Assembly: GCA_002361615.1 (NCBI GenBank)
Contig: DETK01000038.1
Span: 18,571-59,088, forward strand
Length of the DNA: 40,518 bases
From: Bacteroidales bacterium UBA3290
GTDB lineage: Bacteria > Bacteroidota > Bacteroidia > Bacteroidales > UBA932
Reading direction: 5' to 3'
Numbering within the stretch: position 1 is the first letter of the stretch; each line of letters opens with the position of its first letter. The notes beneath the pieces were generated by a model. The model saw only the letters and a list, made by a program, of their open reading frames with translations. It did not search any database and had not been told where the DNA came from. The position numbers and the translations under genes are program-made. Positions 15,165 through 22,469 of the stretch are shown one piece after another.

Positions 15165-16097
15165 ATGAAAGCTGTTCAGAAAACCAGTGGATCCCCGGAA
15201 AGGCGAAAGCATGATTTCGAGGTGCGGCTGCGTGCATTTTCCATCTGGCAGCATGCGGGTTTCAATCCCTGGGAAAAGCCCCGGAAAGAAAGTAAAAGGA
15301 AGACCCGGGCGAAGAAAGGCTCCGGAGATTTCTACAAGGGTGCCTTCGACAGCATCCCGTTTCTGAACGAAGACGCCAAACGCACCTTCCATCATCTGCT
15401 GCTGCGCCCCGGCTATATGATCCGCGACTACATCAATGGCCAGCACGAGCGCTATCTTGCCCCGCTGACGGCACTGATCGTTTTCTATGCTTTCTTTGCA
15501 CTGGCTTCGGCCGTCCTGCAGCCGATCCAGCATAAGGACGAACTGCCTATTATGATTGGCAGCGAGGAATCCGATCTTACGGTAAAAGGGGGTCAGGATT
15601 CATTGGCCGCCCACTTCTCCCTGAACGTTTTGAAGATTGTGCGGGATGGCTATCTCTTTCTGCATCTGGACCAGCATCCTGAACTTGTCGATACGCGGCA
15701 CGAAGCCGCAATCGCTGCACTGGAGTCAACGCTCAGGAGTCAGGGTATCCCGCTGTTCCTCACCGAGTTCCTGTTCCTCTGGCTGGCTATGCTCTTCTCG
15801 CTGCGACGATACCGGCTGGGCCGTTCGGCCTGCGCCGCAGCCTCCGCCTATGTGCTGTGCCAGTTCAGTTTCTTCATGATGTTCGCCCTGCTGCTTACTT
15901 GGGGCAGGAGCACCTCCGTCAGTGTCTTCCTGATGTTTTTCCTGCTGGTCGTCGATTACCGCCAATGGCTGGGCATCTCCTGGAAGAAAAGCTTCTGGCG
16001 GGCCTTTCACACCGGCTTGGGTTATGGCATCATCTATGGTCTGATGATTCTCCTGCTCAGCGTGCTGGTCCTCGTCATCGCTATCTTCAAAGGATAA
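15165..16097 (+). CDS. DUF3667-like membrane protein
   Basis: A 310-residue protein with a basic cytoplasmic N-terminal part and about five hydrophobic helices: YLAPLTALIVFYAFFALASA near 103, LFLTEFLFLWLAMLFSL near 197, SAYVLCQFSFFMMFALLLTW near 226, SVSVFLMFFLLVV near 250 and IIYGLMILLLSVLVLVIAIF near 288. The segment LLLRPGYMIRDYINGQHERYLAP near 84-106 resembles the rPgxxIxxYixGkRxxYxxP signature of DUF3667. The zinc-ribbon cysteines often seen at the start of that family are absent. Function is unknown. A 39-residue membrane peptide follows after 7 bp. Confidence 0.65.
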   Translation: MKAVQKTSGSPERRKHDFEVRLRAFSIWQHAGFNPWEKPRKESKRKTRAKKGSGDFYKGAFDSIPFLNEDAKRTFHHLLLRPGYMIRDYINGQHERYLAPLTALIVFYAFFALASAVLQPIQHKDELPIMIGSEESDLTVKGGQDSLAAHFSLNVLKIVRDGYLFLHLDQHPELVDTRHEAAIAALESTLRSQGIPLFLTEFLFLWLAMLFSLRRYRLGRSACAAASAYVLCQFSFFMMFALLLTWGRSTSVSVFLMFFLLVVDYRQWLGISWKKSFWRAFHTGLGYGIIYGLMILLLSVLVLVIAIFKG

Positions 16098-16104
16098 TCC
16101 CGCC

Positions 16105-16224
16105 ATGCAAACCTTCTTCCTCATCCTTCTCATCCTCCTCGGCATCGGTCTCGTGGCGATGCTCGTCAGCTTCATCCTCGCCCTTATCCACTCCGGCGAC
16201 AGCGACGAGAAGGATCAGGAATAA
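16105..16224 (+). CDS. Small single-span membrane protein, 39 residues
   Basis: The ORF begins with ATG 7 bp after the preceding stop and encodes MQTFFLILLILLGIGLVAML followed by VSFILALIHSGDSDEKDQE. It is a single hydrophobic helix with a charged acidic tail. The tight spacing after the DUF3667-like gene and the sensible membrane-peptide composition argue that it is translated. No family is recognised; it could be a small subunit of its neighbour. Confidence 0.6.
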   Translation: MQTFFLILLILLGIGLVAMLVSFILALIHSGDSDEKDQE

Positions 16225-16267
16225 GGCTCAGCCCCCTCCTTCCGCTCCCTTCCGCCGCTTCCCCATT

Positions 16268-16384
16268 TTCCGCTGCAATGTACGCAGCAGATAATCAGCA
16301 CTTTATGCAACCTGATAGGGTCTTTTTCTGAGGGGGTCAACTTCTGCAATTGCCTGATAGTCAATTGCGTACATTGCAGCGGAA
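16268..16384. repeat. 19-bp inverted repeat enclosing 79 bp, MITE- or REP-like
   Basis: TTCCGCTGCAATGTACGCA (16268-16286) is repeated exactly in inverse at 16366-16384. The enclosed segment carries CCTGATAG twice (16311-16318 and 16353-16360) and is more AT-rich than the surroundings. The flanks (CCCTCCTTCCGCTCCC and GGAAGGGAGAGTGGCGGAGG) are also roughly complementary, extending the symmetry over most of the 214-bp gap. It lies between the small membrane protein and the convergent HD gene, so it could also act as a two-way terminator, although no T-tract follows an arm. Confidence 0.75.
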
Positions 16385-16438
16385 GGGAGAGTGGCGGAGG
16401 GAGGGGGAGGCGTAAGCTGCAAGCGGAAAGGGCGGCGC

Positions 16439-17077
16439 TTACGCTTCTTGGTTCCAGATCTCTTCCAGGAGTTTGTGGAGGGCGGGTCGGTCGGCGATCA
16501 GCCGGCGGAGCTCGGCGAGTTTGCGGGCGTTTTCTGATTCGGGGAACCAGAGTCTGAGGTAGCCGCCTTCGCCGTATTTTTCGTGGAGGTGGGCTTCGGC
16601 GCGGGCGAAATGGCCGGCTTTGTCGAGTTCGGGATAGTGTTCCAGCCCGTACTGAAGGGTGCGTACGATGATGGTGCGCGGGTCGATCTGGCGGTCGGCT
16701 TCGGCGACGATCCGTCCGTAGATGGAACGGGGTTCGTCTTTCGATGAGGCGCGATGGTCTTCGACCGCTTCTTTCATCGTAAGGAGCTGTCCTTCCGTGA
16801 AATACTTCTTGAGTTCGGGGTCGGCCATCAGGATCTTGCCCGAATCGGTGTGGTGGTTTTCGCGGCCGTTCACGATGCCCAGGTCGTGGTAGGCGGCGAT
16901 GGTATAGACCATGTCGGGGTCAAGGGCGATGCCCTGCGCCGACAGCATGTCGTAGAGGGCCGCGCTCTGGCGGATCACCGTCTCGATATGGTCGAGCTGG
17001 TGCGCCTTGTCGAAATGGGTGTAGCGGGGGAGGATCTCCGCCTCGACATAGGCCTTGAGTGCTGGATTGACTGTCAT
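16439..17077 (-). CDS. HD-domain phosphohydrolase
   Basis: The 212-residue protein has the metal ligands of the HD superfamily: HFDKAHQLDHIETV (His26/His30 region), TIAAYHDLGI with the HD pair near residue 64, HHTDSGKIL, and VAEADRQID with the last aspartate. Such proteins hydrolyse phosphate esters of nucleotides; the substrate cannot be told. Length is typical of the YedJ/YpgQ-like small HD group. It starts leaderless from a TATCTTTG box six bases upstream, in a sequence identical to that before cobJ (TATCTTTGTAGGATATG). Confidence 0.85.
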   Translation of the reverse strand: MTVNPALKAYVEAEILPRYTHFDKAHQLDHIETVIRQSAALYDMLSAQGIALDPDMVYTIAAYHDLGIVNGRENHHTDSGKILMADPELKKYFTEGQLLTMKEAVEDHRASSKDEPRSIYGRIVAEADRQIDPRTIIVRTLQYGLEHYPELDKAGHFARAEAHLHEKYGEGGYLRLWFPESENARKLAELRRLIADRPALHKLLEEIWNQEA

Positions 17078-17083
17078 ATCCTA

Positions 17084-17091
17084 CAAAGATA
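17084..17091 (-). promoter_or_regulatory. -7 box of the HD gene promoter
   Basis: The minus strand reads TATCTTTG, six bases before the ATG. The 17-base stretch from box to start codon is the same as at 341-357 before cobJ. Confidence 0.7.
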
Positions 17092-17095
17092 GTAA

Positions 17096-17141
17096 AAAAA
17101 CAGTGCCTCCAGCCTTTCCGCTGCAGGCACTGCTCCCCGAT
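17096..17141 (-). terminator. Hairpin with T-tract ending a minus-strand transcript
   Basis: On the minus strand CAGTGCCT pairs with AGGCACTG around a GC-rich loop and is followed at once by seven T residues. This is a strong intrinsic terminator form. It stands just upstream of the HD promoter, with no protein gene before it on this strand, so the terminated RNA would be non-coding. Confidence 0.6.
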
Positions 17142-17268
17142 CGAGGCAGTCCGAATCCCAGTCCGGGGAAATGAAGGGGTACTTCGCCGATGCAAAGTAA
17201 GCGCTTCTTTCCCGGACCGGGCCCGCGAAAAGGCAAAATCTTTTACAAGAAAATAAAAACTTTATCGC

Positions 17269-17276
17269 TACCTTTG
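17269..17276 (+). promoter_or_regulatory. -7 box of the candidate structured RNA / alpha-CTD-like gene
   Basis: TACCTTTG matches TAnnTTTG and lies in an AT-rich patch (17232-17270). Predicted transcription starts about 17281, at the first base of a GTCC-TTCG-GGAC hairpin. Confidence 0.6.
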
Positions 17277-17280
17277 TAAA

Positions 17281-17491
17281 GTCCTTCGGGACACATACAG
17301 AAAGCGTTCAGCTTGTTTCTGCCCGGACTGAATCTGGACAATTCACCATCGAGGTGCGGAAATAGCGAACTGCTTGCGCTGGCTATCCGTCGGCCCCACG
17401 GGCCACGCCATAGCAAAGTGTGAGTCGTTCGTCCGACCCGACCCTCGAGGCAGTCCAGAGCCCAGTTCGGCGGGAAAGACAACAATGGCCC
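17281..17491 (+). ncRNA. Candidate structured RNA of about 210 nt, family not recognised
   Basis: The predicted 5' end forms a C(UUCG)G tetraloop hairpin (17281-17292). CAGAAA (17298-17303) can pair with TTTCTG downstream. A long-range closing stem joins 17323-17330 with 17463-17470 and 17333-17339 with 17453-17459; TCGAGG (17349-17354) pairs with CCTCGA (17443-17448). Inside are a GCTAT/ATAGC hairpin with a GGCC inner stem (17382-17414) and a GTCG/CGAC hairpin (17424-17437). I see no long sensible ORF, no tmRNA, SRP or riboswitch core, and no RNase P conserved blocks. It may be a free RNA or the leader of the ORF that starts at 17502. With its promoter it fills most of the 424-bp gap between genes. 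Confidence 0.5.
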
Positions 17492-17501
17492 ACACTTTTT
17501 T

Positions 17502-17711
17502 ATGCAGGAAACTACTTCCGTCCAGGTACTGTTCGAGCAAGGGATCATCTCCCGGCGGCTCCACGCCGCCCTTCTTCGCAACGGCTTCACCGACCTCCGC
17601 GAGCTCTCCGGCTACAACCACCGCCACCTCCCCATGCTCCCCGCCCTCGGCCCCTCCACCCTCTCCGAACTCACCCGCCTGCTCTCGGAGAAAGGGATAG
17701 ATTTATCATAA
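17502..17711 (+). CDS. Stand-alone RNA polymerase alpha C-terminal-domain-like protein, 69 residues
   Basis: The protein is one helix-hairpin-helix module resembling the C-terminal domain of RpoA. LFEQGIISRRLHAALLRNGFTDLREL matches the first helices, and LPALGPSTLSELTRLLSEKGIDL matches the NLGKKSLxEIxxxLxxxGL signature, with the glycine kept but the two DNA-contacting lysines replaced by Pro and Ser. There is no assembly domain, so it is not an alpha subunit. It starts 10 bases after the structured RNA and has no nearer promoter. A role in contacting DNA or RNA polymerase is inferred only from the fold; helix-hairpin-helix modules also occur in other DNA-binding proteins. Confidence 0.72.
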   Translation: MQETTSVQVLFEQGIISRRLHAALLRNGFTDLRELSGYNHRHLPMLPALGPSTLSELTRLLSEKGIDLS

Positions 17712-18010
17712 CCATCACTGGCGCTCAGCGTCCTGACGGGAGAAAACCGCCAAATAGCCGCAAACCGATCGCCCTCACAAAGCTTGAAAGCCCGCCAATC
17801 TTGCTCCGACCCCCGATTTCGCCCCCAGCCGCCAAACATTTTTGAATAATCTGCCCCTCGCGCCCCTCAGACAGGGGTGCCTTTGCGCCAGTTTGGCGAA
17901 ATAATCCTCCCGTGGGCAAGGTCTCATTTGAGGAAGGGGACCTTGCCAGCAAACACGAGTTGGCCGAAAAACCAGAGCGGAATGGAGCGAAAAATGAACA
18001 AAAACAACTG
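17712..18010. other. 299-bp intergenic region with several hairpins, no gene seen
   Basis: No ORF here looks real. Three local inverted repeats are visible: CCCCT/AGGGG near 17862-17876, CGCCA/TGGCG near 17886-17898, and a perfect 9-bp pair GGCAAGGTC (17915-17923) with GACCTTGCC (17939-17947). They lie downstream of both the alpha-CTD-like gene and the convergent transposase, so they may act as terminators, but none has a clear T-tract. No IS terminal repeat was recognised. Confidence 0.5.
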
Positions 18011-18988
18011 CTAGTGGACGAGGTCGAAGAGTTGTTTTTGGAGGGGGGTCATTTGGACCAGGACGGATTTGGGGCGGCGGGTGTAGGGGGAGATGTAGTT
18101 CAGGCGGAAGAGGGTGCGGGCGGCTTCGCGGACCTGGGGGAGGGTGATGCCGGTAGCGGCGAGCAGGCGTTCCAGGCCGAACTGGACGGCATAGGCCGTC
18201 AGACAGATGCACAGATGGCCTTCGACGCGTCCCTTCTTTCGCCGGAGTTGGGGCTTGAAGTCCAGGTCTTTCTTGCTCAGCCGAAGGACGGCGGCCATCG
18301 TGCGGGAACGGTCCGGGTTACGGAGGACTTCAACGGGTTCTTCGGCCCCGTATTTCCGGGCCAGGCGCTGGATGGATTTGTCCCATCGGGCGCCGGCCCG
18401 GCCTTTTCGGTCCAACAGACGGGCGGCTACGGGGCTGCCGTCTGCGTCGCTAAGCAAACAGAGATACGTGCGGGATAGTGGTGTGGCCAGCAGTTGGGCG
18501 CTGGTGGGTACCGTGGGCGAGAAACGAAGGTCGGTCAGATATAGATCATCGACCTGCGCATAAAGCGCCTCCGGTTCGCACGCTTTGTCCAGATAACGTT
18601 TCAGATAACCGATTGTACGCAGTTTGCTGCCTGGATTGAAAAGCCGGCAGAGGACCATGTGCCGGAACAGCTCCGGATGGCCTTCGCCCAGCCCCAGCCG
18701 GTCGAACAATGTGCCGTAGATGAGTTCGGGCCCTGCCAGTTCGATGCGTCCCTGGTCGAGCGAGGCGGCGTATTCCCGAAGCTGCGCTTCGTCCATTCCT
18801 CCGAAAAGCGTTTCGGGCTCGCCCGTCTGCTCGCGGACGAACTCTCGCGCACGGTTCTCGAGAAGGTCGGCCTCCGCCGCCGTCTTCACGGTGCCGAACG
18901 ACTTGACCACTTCGTACCGCCCGCGGCTCTTGTCCACGACCGATATGCTGATCGATCCCGACTTGTTGATCTGCCTGCGTACAAACAT
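18011..18988 (-). pseudogene. IS1634-type transposase with internal deletion
   Basis: The 325-residue frame begins like IS1634 (IS4 superfamily) transposases of Bacteroidota: MFVRRQINKSGSISISVVDK, GPELIYGTLFDRLG and FRHMVLCRLFNPGSKLRTIGYLKRYLDK. It ends like them: LRLSKKDLDFKPQLRRKKGRVEGHLCICLTAYAV and LERLL. The central catalytic region is missing; I find no YDxTTLYFE motif or GLLS block, and the length is little more than half of the family's. The joint, near residue 155, leaves an open frame. It is probably inactive. The start lies only 4 bp beyond the stop of the M20 peptidase on the same strand. Confidence 0.8.
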
Positions 18989-18992
18989 GATT

Positions 18993-20339
18993 TTAAAAAT
19001 ACTGATAGAACTTCGCGATCGACTCCATGCCTTTGAAGAGCTGGGAGATGAGGTAGCTTTCGTTGGGGGAGTGGATGAAGTCGCGTTCGAGGCCGAAGCC
19101 CATCAGGAGCGGGTCGGCGTGGAGGGCGCGCTGCATTTCGGCCAGGATGGCGATGCTGCCGCCACCGCGGCTGGGCACGGGTTCGATGCCGTAGACTTCG
19201 CCCACGGCGCGGGCGGCTGCCTTGTAGGCCTTCGAGGAGATCGGAATCAGGAAGCCGTCGCCGCCGTGCTTCTCTTCCACTTCGACCGTCACGCCCTTCG
19301 GCGCGATGGCTTTGAAGTGCTTGGCGAACAGCTTGGCGATGGTCTTCGAATCCTGGTTCGGGACCAGACGCATCGAGATCTTGGCGTGGGCTTCGCTGGG
19401 GATGACCGTCTTGGAGCCTTCGCCGGTGTAGCCGCCCCAGATGCCGTTGACGTCGAGGCAGGGGCGGATGCCCACGCGCTCGAGCGTCGTGTATCCCTTC
19501 TCGCCGGTGAGCGCCTTCACGCCGATGCCGGCCATATATTCCTTGGCGTTGTAAGGGGCGCGGCCCAGCATCCTGCGGTCTTTGCGGCTGAGTTCGACCA
19601 CGTCGTCGTAGAAGCCCTTGACCGTGATGTGCCCGTCCTCATCGATGAGTGAGGCGATCATCTTGCAGAGCGTGTTGATGGGGTTGAAGACGCCGCCGCC
19701 GTAGTGACCGGAGTGCAGGTCCTTGTTGGGGCCGGTGACCTTGACTTCCATATAGCAGATGCCGCGCATGCCGCAGTTGATGGAAGGGATCTTCTCGTTG
19801 AGCATGGTGGTGTCCGAGACGAGGATGATGTCGCAGGCGAGCAACTTCTTGTGCGTCTTGATCCATTTGGAGAGCGCTTCGGAACCCATTTCCTCTTCCC
19901 CTTCGAAAATGAACTTGATATTGTGGCGGAGCTTGCCCTCGCGCACCAGGTATTCGAAGGCCTTGATGTGCATGAAGGTCTGGCCCTTGTCGTCGTTGGC
20001 GCCGCGTGCGTAGATGGCGCCGTCGCGGATCTCGGGCTCGAAGGGATTGGACTTCCACAGACTCAGCGGATCGACCGGCATCACGTCGTAGTGGCCGTAC
20101 ACCAGGATCGTGGGGGCAGCGGGGTCGAAACGCTTCTCGGCGAAGACGACCGGGTGGCCCGTGGTCGGGTAGACGGCGGCATGGTCGGCGCCGGCTTCCT
20201 TGAGCAGGGCGACCAGCCGGTCGGCGCAGCGGTACATATCGTCCTTGTGGGCGGATTCGGAACTGATCGATGGAATTCTGAGCAGGGAGAACAACTCTTC
20301 GAAAAAGCGGTCCTTGTTTTGTTCAATGTATTGTTTCAT
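18993..20339 (-). CDS. M20 family metallopeptidase (dipeptidase)
   Basis: The 448-residue enzyme has all features of M20 di-zinc peptidases: ILVYGHYDVMPVDP near 80-93 with the first zinc histidine, GANDDKGQ near 114-121 with the bridging aspartate, FEGEEEMGS near 146-154 with the general-base glutamate, and the lid domain starting at GPNKDLHSGHYGG. RMVPNQD-type RLVPNQD, SRGGGSIAI and HSPNE near the end give the remaining ligands. No signal peptide is seen, so it is probably cytosolic. It is transcribed from its own promoter, divergent from tig. Substrate specificity is unknown. Confidence 0.93.
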   Translation of the reverse strand: MKQYIEQNKDRFFEELFSLLRIPSISSESAHKDDMYRCADRLVALLKEAGADHAAVYPTTGHPVVFAEKRFDPAAPTILVYGHYDVMPVDPLSLWKSNPFEPEIRDGAIYARGANDDKGQTFMHIKAFEYLVREGKLRHNIKFIFEGEEEMGSEALSKWIKTHKKLLACDIILVSDTTMLNEKIPSINCGMRGICYMEVKVTGPNKDLHSGHYGGGVFNPINTLCKMIASLIDEDGHITVKGFYDDVVELSRKDRRMLGRAPYNAKEYMAGIGVKALTGEKGYTTLERVGIRPCLDVNGIWGGYTGEGSKTVIPSEAHAKISMRLVPNQDSKTIAKLFAKHFKAIAPKGVTVEVEEKHGGDGFLIPISSKAYKAAARAVGEVYGIEPVPSRGGGSIAILAEMQRALHADPLLMGFGLERDFIHSPNESYLISQLFKGMESIAKFYQYF

Positions 20340-20363
20340 ACGGAGATTGTTTACTGATTCCTA

Positions 20364-20371
20364 CAAATATA
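20364..20371 (-). promoter_or_regulatory. -7 box of the M20 peptidase promoter
   Basis: The minus strand reads TATATTTG, 24 bases before the ATG. Confidence 0.6.
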
Positions 20372-20384
20372 GTCAATTTTTTTA

Positions 20385-20392
20385 TAACTTTG
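20385..20392 (+). promoter_or_regulatory. -7 box of the tig-clpP-clpX promoter
   Basis: TAACTTTG matches TAnnTTTG. It predicts a leader of about 42 nt before the ATG of tig at 20439 and lies back to back with the M20 promoter. Confidence 0.65.
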
Positions 20393-20438
20393 CACCCCTT
20401 ATACGGAATGTTCCCGATTATAAACAGTCAAAAATCAT

Positions 20439-21758
20439 ATGAAAGTTACCAAGAACCAGATTGACGACCTCAACATGACCGTCAACATCGCCCTCGACAA
20501 GAACGACTGGGCCGAACCCCGGAAGAAGAAACTGAACGAATTCCGCCGCAACGCGGAGATCCGCGGCTTCCGCCGCGGGATGGCCCCGATGTCGCTGATT
20601 GAGAAGATCCACGGCGGCCAGGCCCTCGGCGAGGTGGTCAACACGCTGGTCACCGACGCGCTCAACAAATTTATCGAGGACAACAAACTCAACGTCCTCG
20701 GCGAACCCCTCCCGAGCGAGAAGCAGTCCGACAACAACTGGGACGACCCCGACACCTTCGCCTTCGATTTCGACCTGGGCATCGCCCCCGAGGTGAACGT
20801 CACCGTCTCGGCCGACGACAAGATCCCTTACTACAACGTGACCGTCACCAAGGAAGCGCTCAAGGACTACCGTCACGGCCTGCTCAAGCAGTTCGGCCAG
20901 CTCGAAAGCGCCGAAGCCTCGAAGGAAGACGACTTCGTGATCGCCGATTTCCAGAGCGGTGAGCAGAAAGTCGAAGGCGCTTACGTCGCCCTCCGCAGCA
21001 TGCCCGAAGAGGTCAAGAAGGAATTCGTCGGCCTGAAGAAAGACGACGTCCGCACGGTCGACATCGTCCGCTGCTTCCCCAACGAGGCAGACCGCGCCGC
21101 GATGTTCCACGTGAAGAAAGAAGAACTCGACACCCTCCCCGCCGAGTGGACCATGAAGGTCAATGATATCAAGACCTTCGTCGACGCTCCGCTCACCCAG
21201 GCCACCTTCGACCAGATCTTCGGCGAAGGCAACTGCAAGGACGAGGCTTCGTTCGACGAGAAGGTCAAGGAGCGCCTCCAGTCGGAATATGCCCAGGAGA
21301 GCGACTACCGCTTCATGATCGACGCCAAGGAATACCTCATCGACAAGGCCGCCATCCAGCTGCCCGACGCTTTCATGAAGCGCTGGATCAAGACCGCCAA
21401 CGAGGACAAGTTCACGATGGAGCAGATCGAGGCCGAATACGACCTCTTCGCCAAGGACTTCCGCTGGAACATGATCCGCACCAGGATCATGAAGGACCAG
21501 GATATGAAGGTCTCGAAAGACGATGTGATGAAGCAGGCCATGTCGATGGCTTCCTACCAGTTCGCGATGTACGGCATGCAGAACGTTCCCGAAGAGCATC
21601 TGACCAAGTATGCCGAGCAGCTGCTGGGCGACCGTCAGCAGGCCGAACGCATCATCGAAAAGGTCGAGGACGACCTCGTCCTGAACTGGATCCGTTCCAC
21701 CGCGACCGTCGAGAAGAAGAAGATCTCGCTCGAAAAGATGCGCGAACTCACGAAATAA
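20439..21758 (+). CDS. tig: Trigger factor, ribosome-associated chaperone
   Basis: A 439-residue protein shielding nascent chains at the ribosome exit. The ribosome-binding signature is at about 43-50 (GFRRGMAP, matching GFRxGxxP), preceded by the typical basic helix KKKLNEFRRNAEIRGF. The middle domain is weakly similar to the FKBP fold (EDDFVIADFQSG and on) and probably lacks isomerase activity, as is common in Bacteroidota. The C-terminal helical arms run from about 270 to the end. It heads the conserved tig-clpP-clpX cluster and has its own promoter. Confidence 0.93.
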   Translation: MKVTKNQIDDLNMTVNIALDKNDWAEPRKKKLNEFRRNAEIRGFRRGMAPMSLIEKIHGGQALGEVVNTLVTDALNKFIEDNKLNVLGEPLPSEKQSDNNWDDPDTFAFDFDLGIAPEVNVTVSADDKIPYYNVTVTKEALKDYRHGLLKQFGQLESAEASKEDDFVIADFQSGEQKVEGAYVALRSMPEEVKKEFVGLKKDDVRTVDIVRCFPNEADRAAMFHVKKEELDTLPAEWTMKVNDIKTFVDAPLTQATFDQIFGEGNCKDEASFDEKVKERLQSEYAQESDYRFMIDAKEYLIDKAAIQLPDAFMKRWIKTANEDKFTMEQIEAEYDLFAKDFRWNMIRTRIMKDQDMKVSKDDVMKQAMSMASYQFAMYGMQNVPEEHLTKYAEQLLGDRQQAERIIEKVEDDLVLNWIRSTATVEKKKISLEKMRELTK

Positions 21759-21785
21759 CCTTAACCCTCCCATATCCCAAGCCCC

Positions 21786-22469
21786 ATGACCGAATTTGAG
21801 AAATACGCCGTTCATGGCCGCGGCATCAGTTCCCTGAGCCTGCATCGCTTCAACTCGCTCTATGCGAGCTACATGAACCCGATGATCATCGAGGAGCGCC
21901 AGCTCAACGTCGCCCAGATGGACGTGTTCAGCCGCTTGATGATGGACCGCATCATCTTCCTGGGCTGCCCCATCAACGACGACGTGGCCAACATCATCCA
22001 GGCCCAGCTCCTCTTCCTGGAGAGCAGCGATCCGAAAGCTGACATCATGCTCTACATCAACTCCCCGGGCGGCGTGGTCTATTCCGGCCTGGGTATCTAC
22101 GACACGATGCAGACCATCCAGCCCGACGTGGCCACGATCTGCACCGGTATGGCCGCTTCGATGGCTTCGATCCTGCTGGCGGCCGGTACACAGGGCAAAC
22201 GCTCCGCCCTGCCGCACTCGCGCGTGATGATCCATCAGCCGATGGGCGGTGCCGAGGGCCAGGCATCCGAAATGGAGATCACGGTCCGGGAGATCCTCAA
22301 ACTGAAGAAGGAACTCTACCAGATCCTCTGCGAACACACCGGCAAGCCGATGGATCAGATTGTCAAGGACGCGGACCGCGACTTCTGGATGACCGCCGAA
22401 GAGGCCCGCAAGTACGGAATGGTCGACCGCATCGTAGAAAAGAACAAGAATGGCAAAGAAGAACGATAA
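21786..22469 (+). CDS. clpP: ATP-dependent Clp protease proteolytic subunit
   Basis: This 227-residue serine peptidase forms the barrel that degrades substrates fed by ClpX. Conserved blocks are MMDRIIFLGCPINDDVANIIQAQLLFLE, YINSPGGVVYSGLGIYDTMQ, the catalytic serine in CTGMAASMASILLAAG, the catalytic histidine in LPHSRVMIHQP, and KDADRDFWMTAEEARKYGMVD. The N-terminal extension of about 30 residues is typical for Bacteroidota ClpP. It lies 27 bp after tig, and its 3' end overlaps clpX by 20 bp. Confidence 0.97.
   Translation: MTEFEKYAVHGRGISSLSLHRFNSLYASYMNPMIIEERQLNVAQMDVFSRLMMDRIIFLGCPINDDVANIIQAQLLFLESSDPKADIMLYINSPGGVVYSGLGIYDTMQTIQPDVATICTGMAASMASILLAAGTQGKRSALPHSRVMIHQPMGGAEGQASEMEITVREILKLKKELYQILCEHTGKPMDQIVKDADRDFWMTAEEARKYGMVDRIVEKNKNGKEER

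Noticed and set aside
17281..17491. Identification of the structured RNA as 6S RNA, RNase P RNA, tmRNA or SRP RNA
   Set aside because: I could not find the conserved core sequences of any of these; 6S cannot be excluded without a covariance model, so it was left unnamed.
17374..17845. Overlapping ORFs of 108 and 141 codons across the RNA and alpha-CTD-like gene
   Set aside because: Composition is Pro/Ser/Arg-rich without motifs, while the 69-codon frame matches a known fold.
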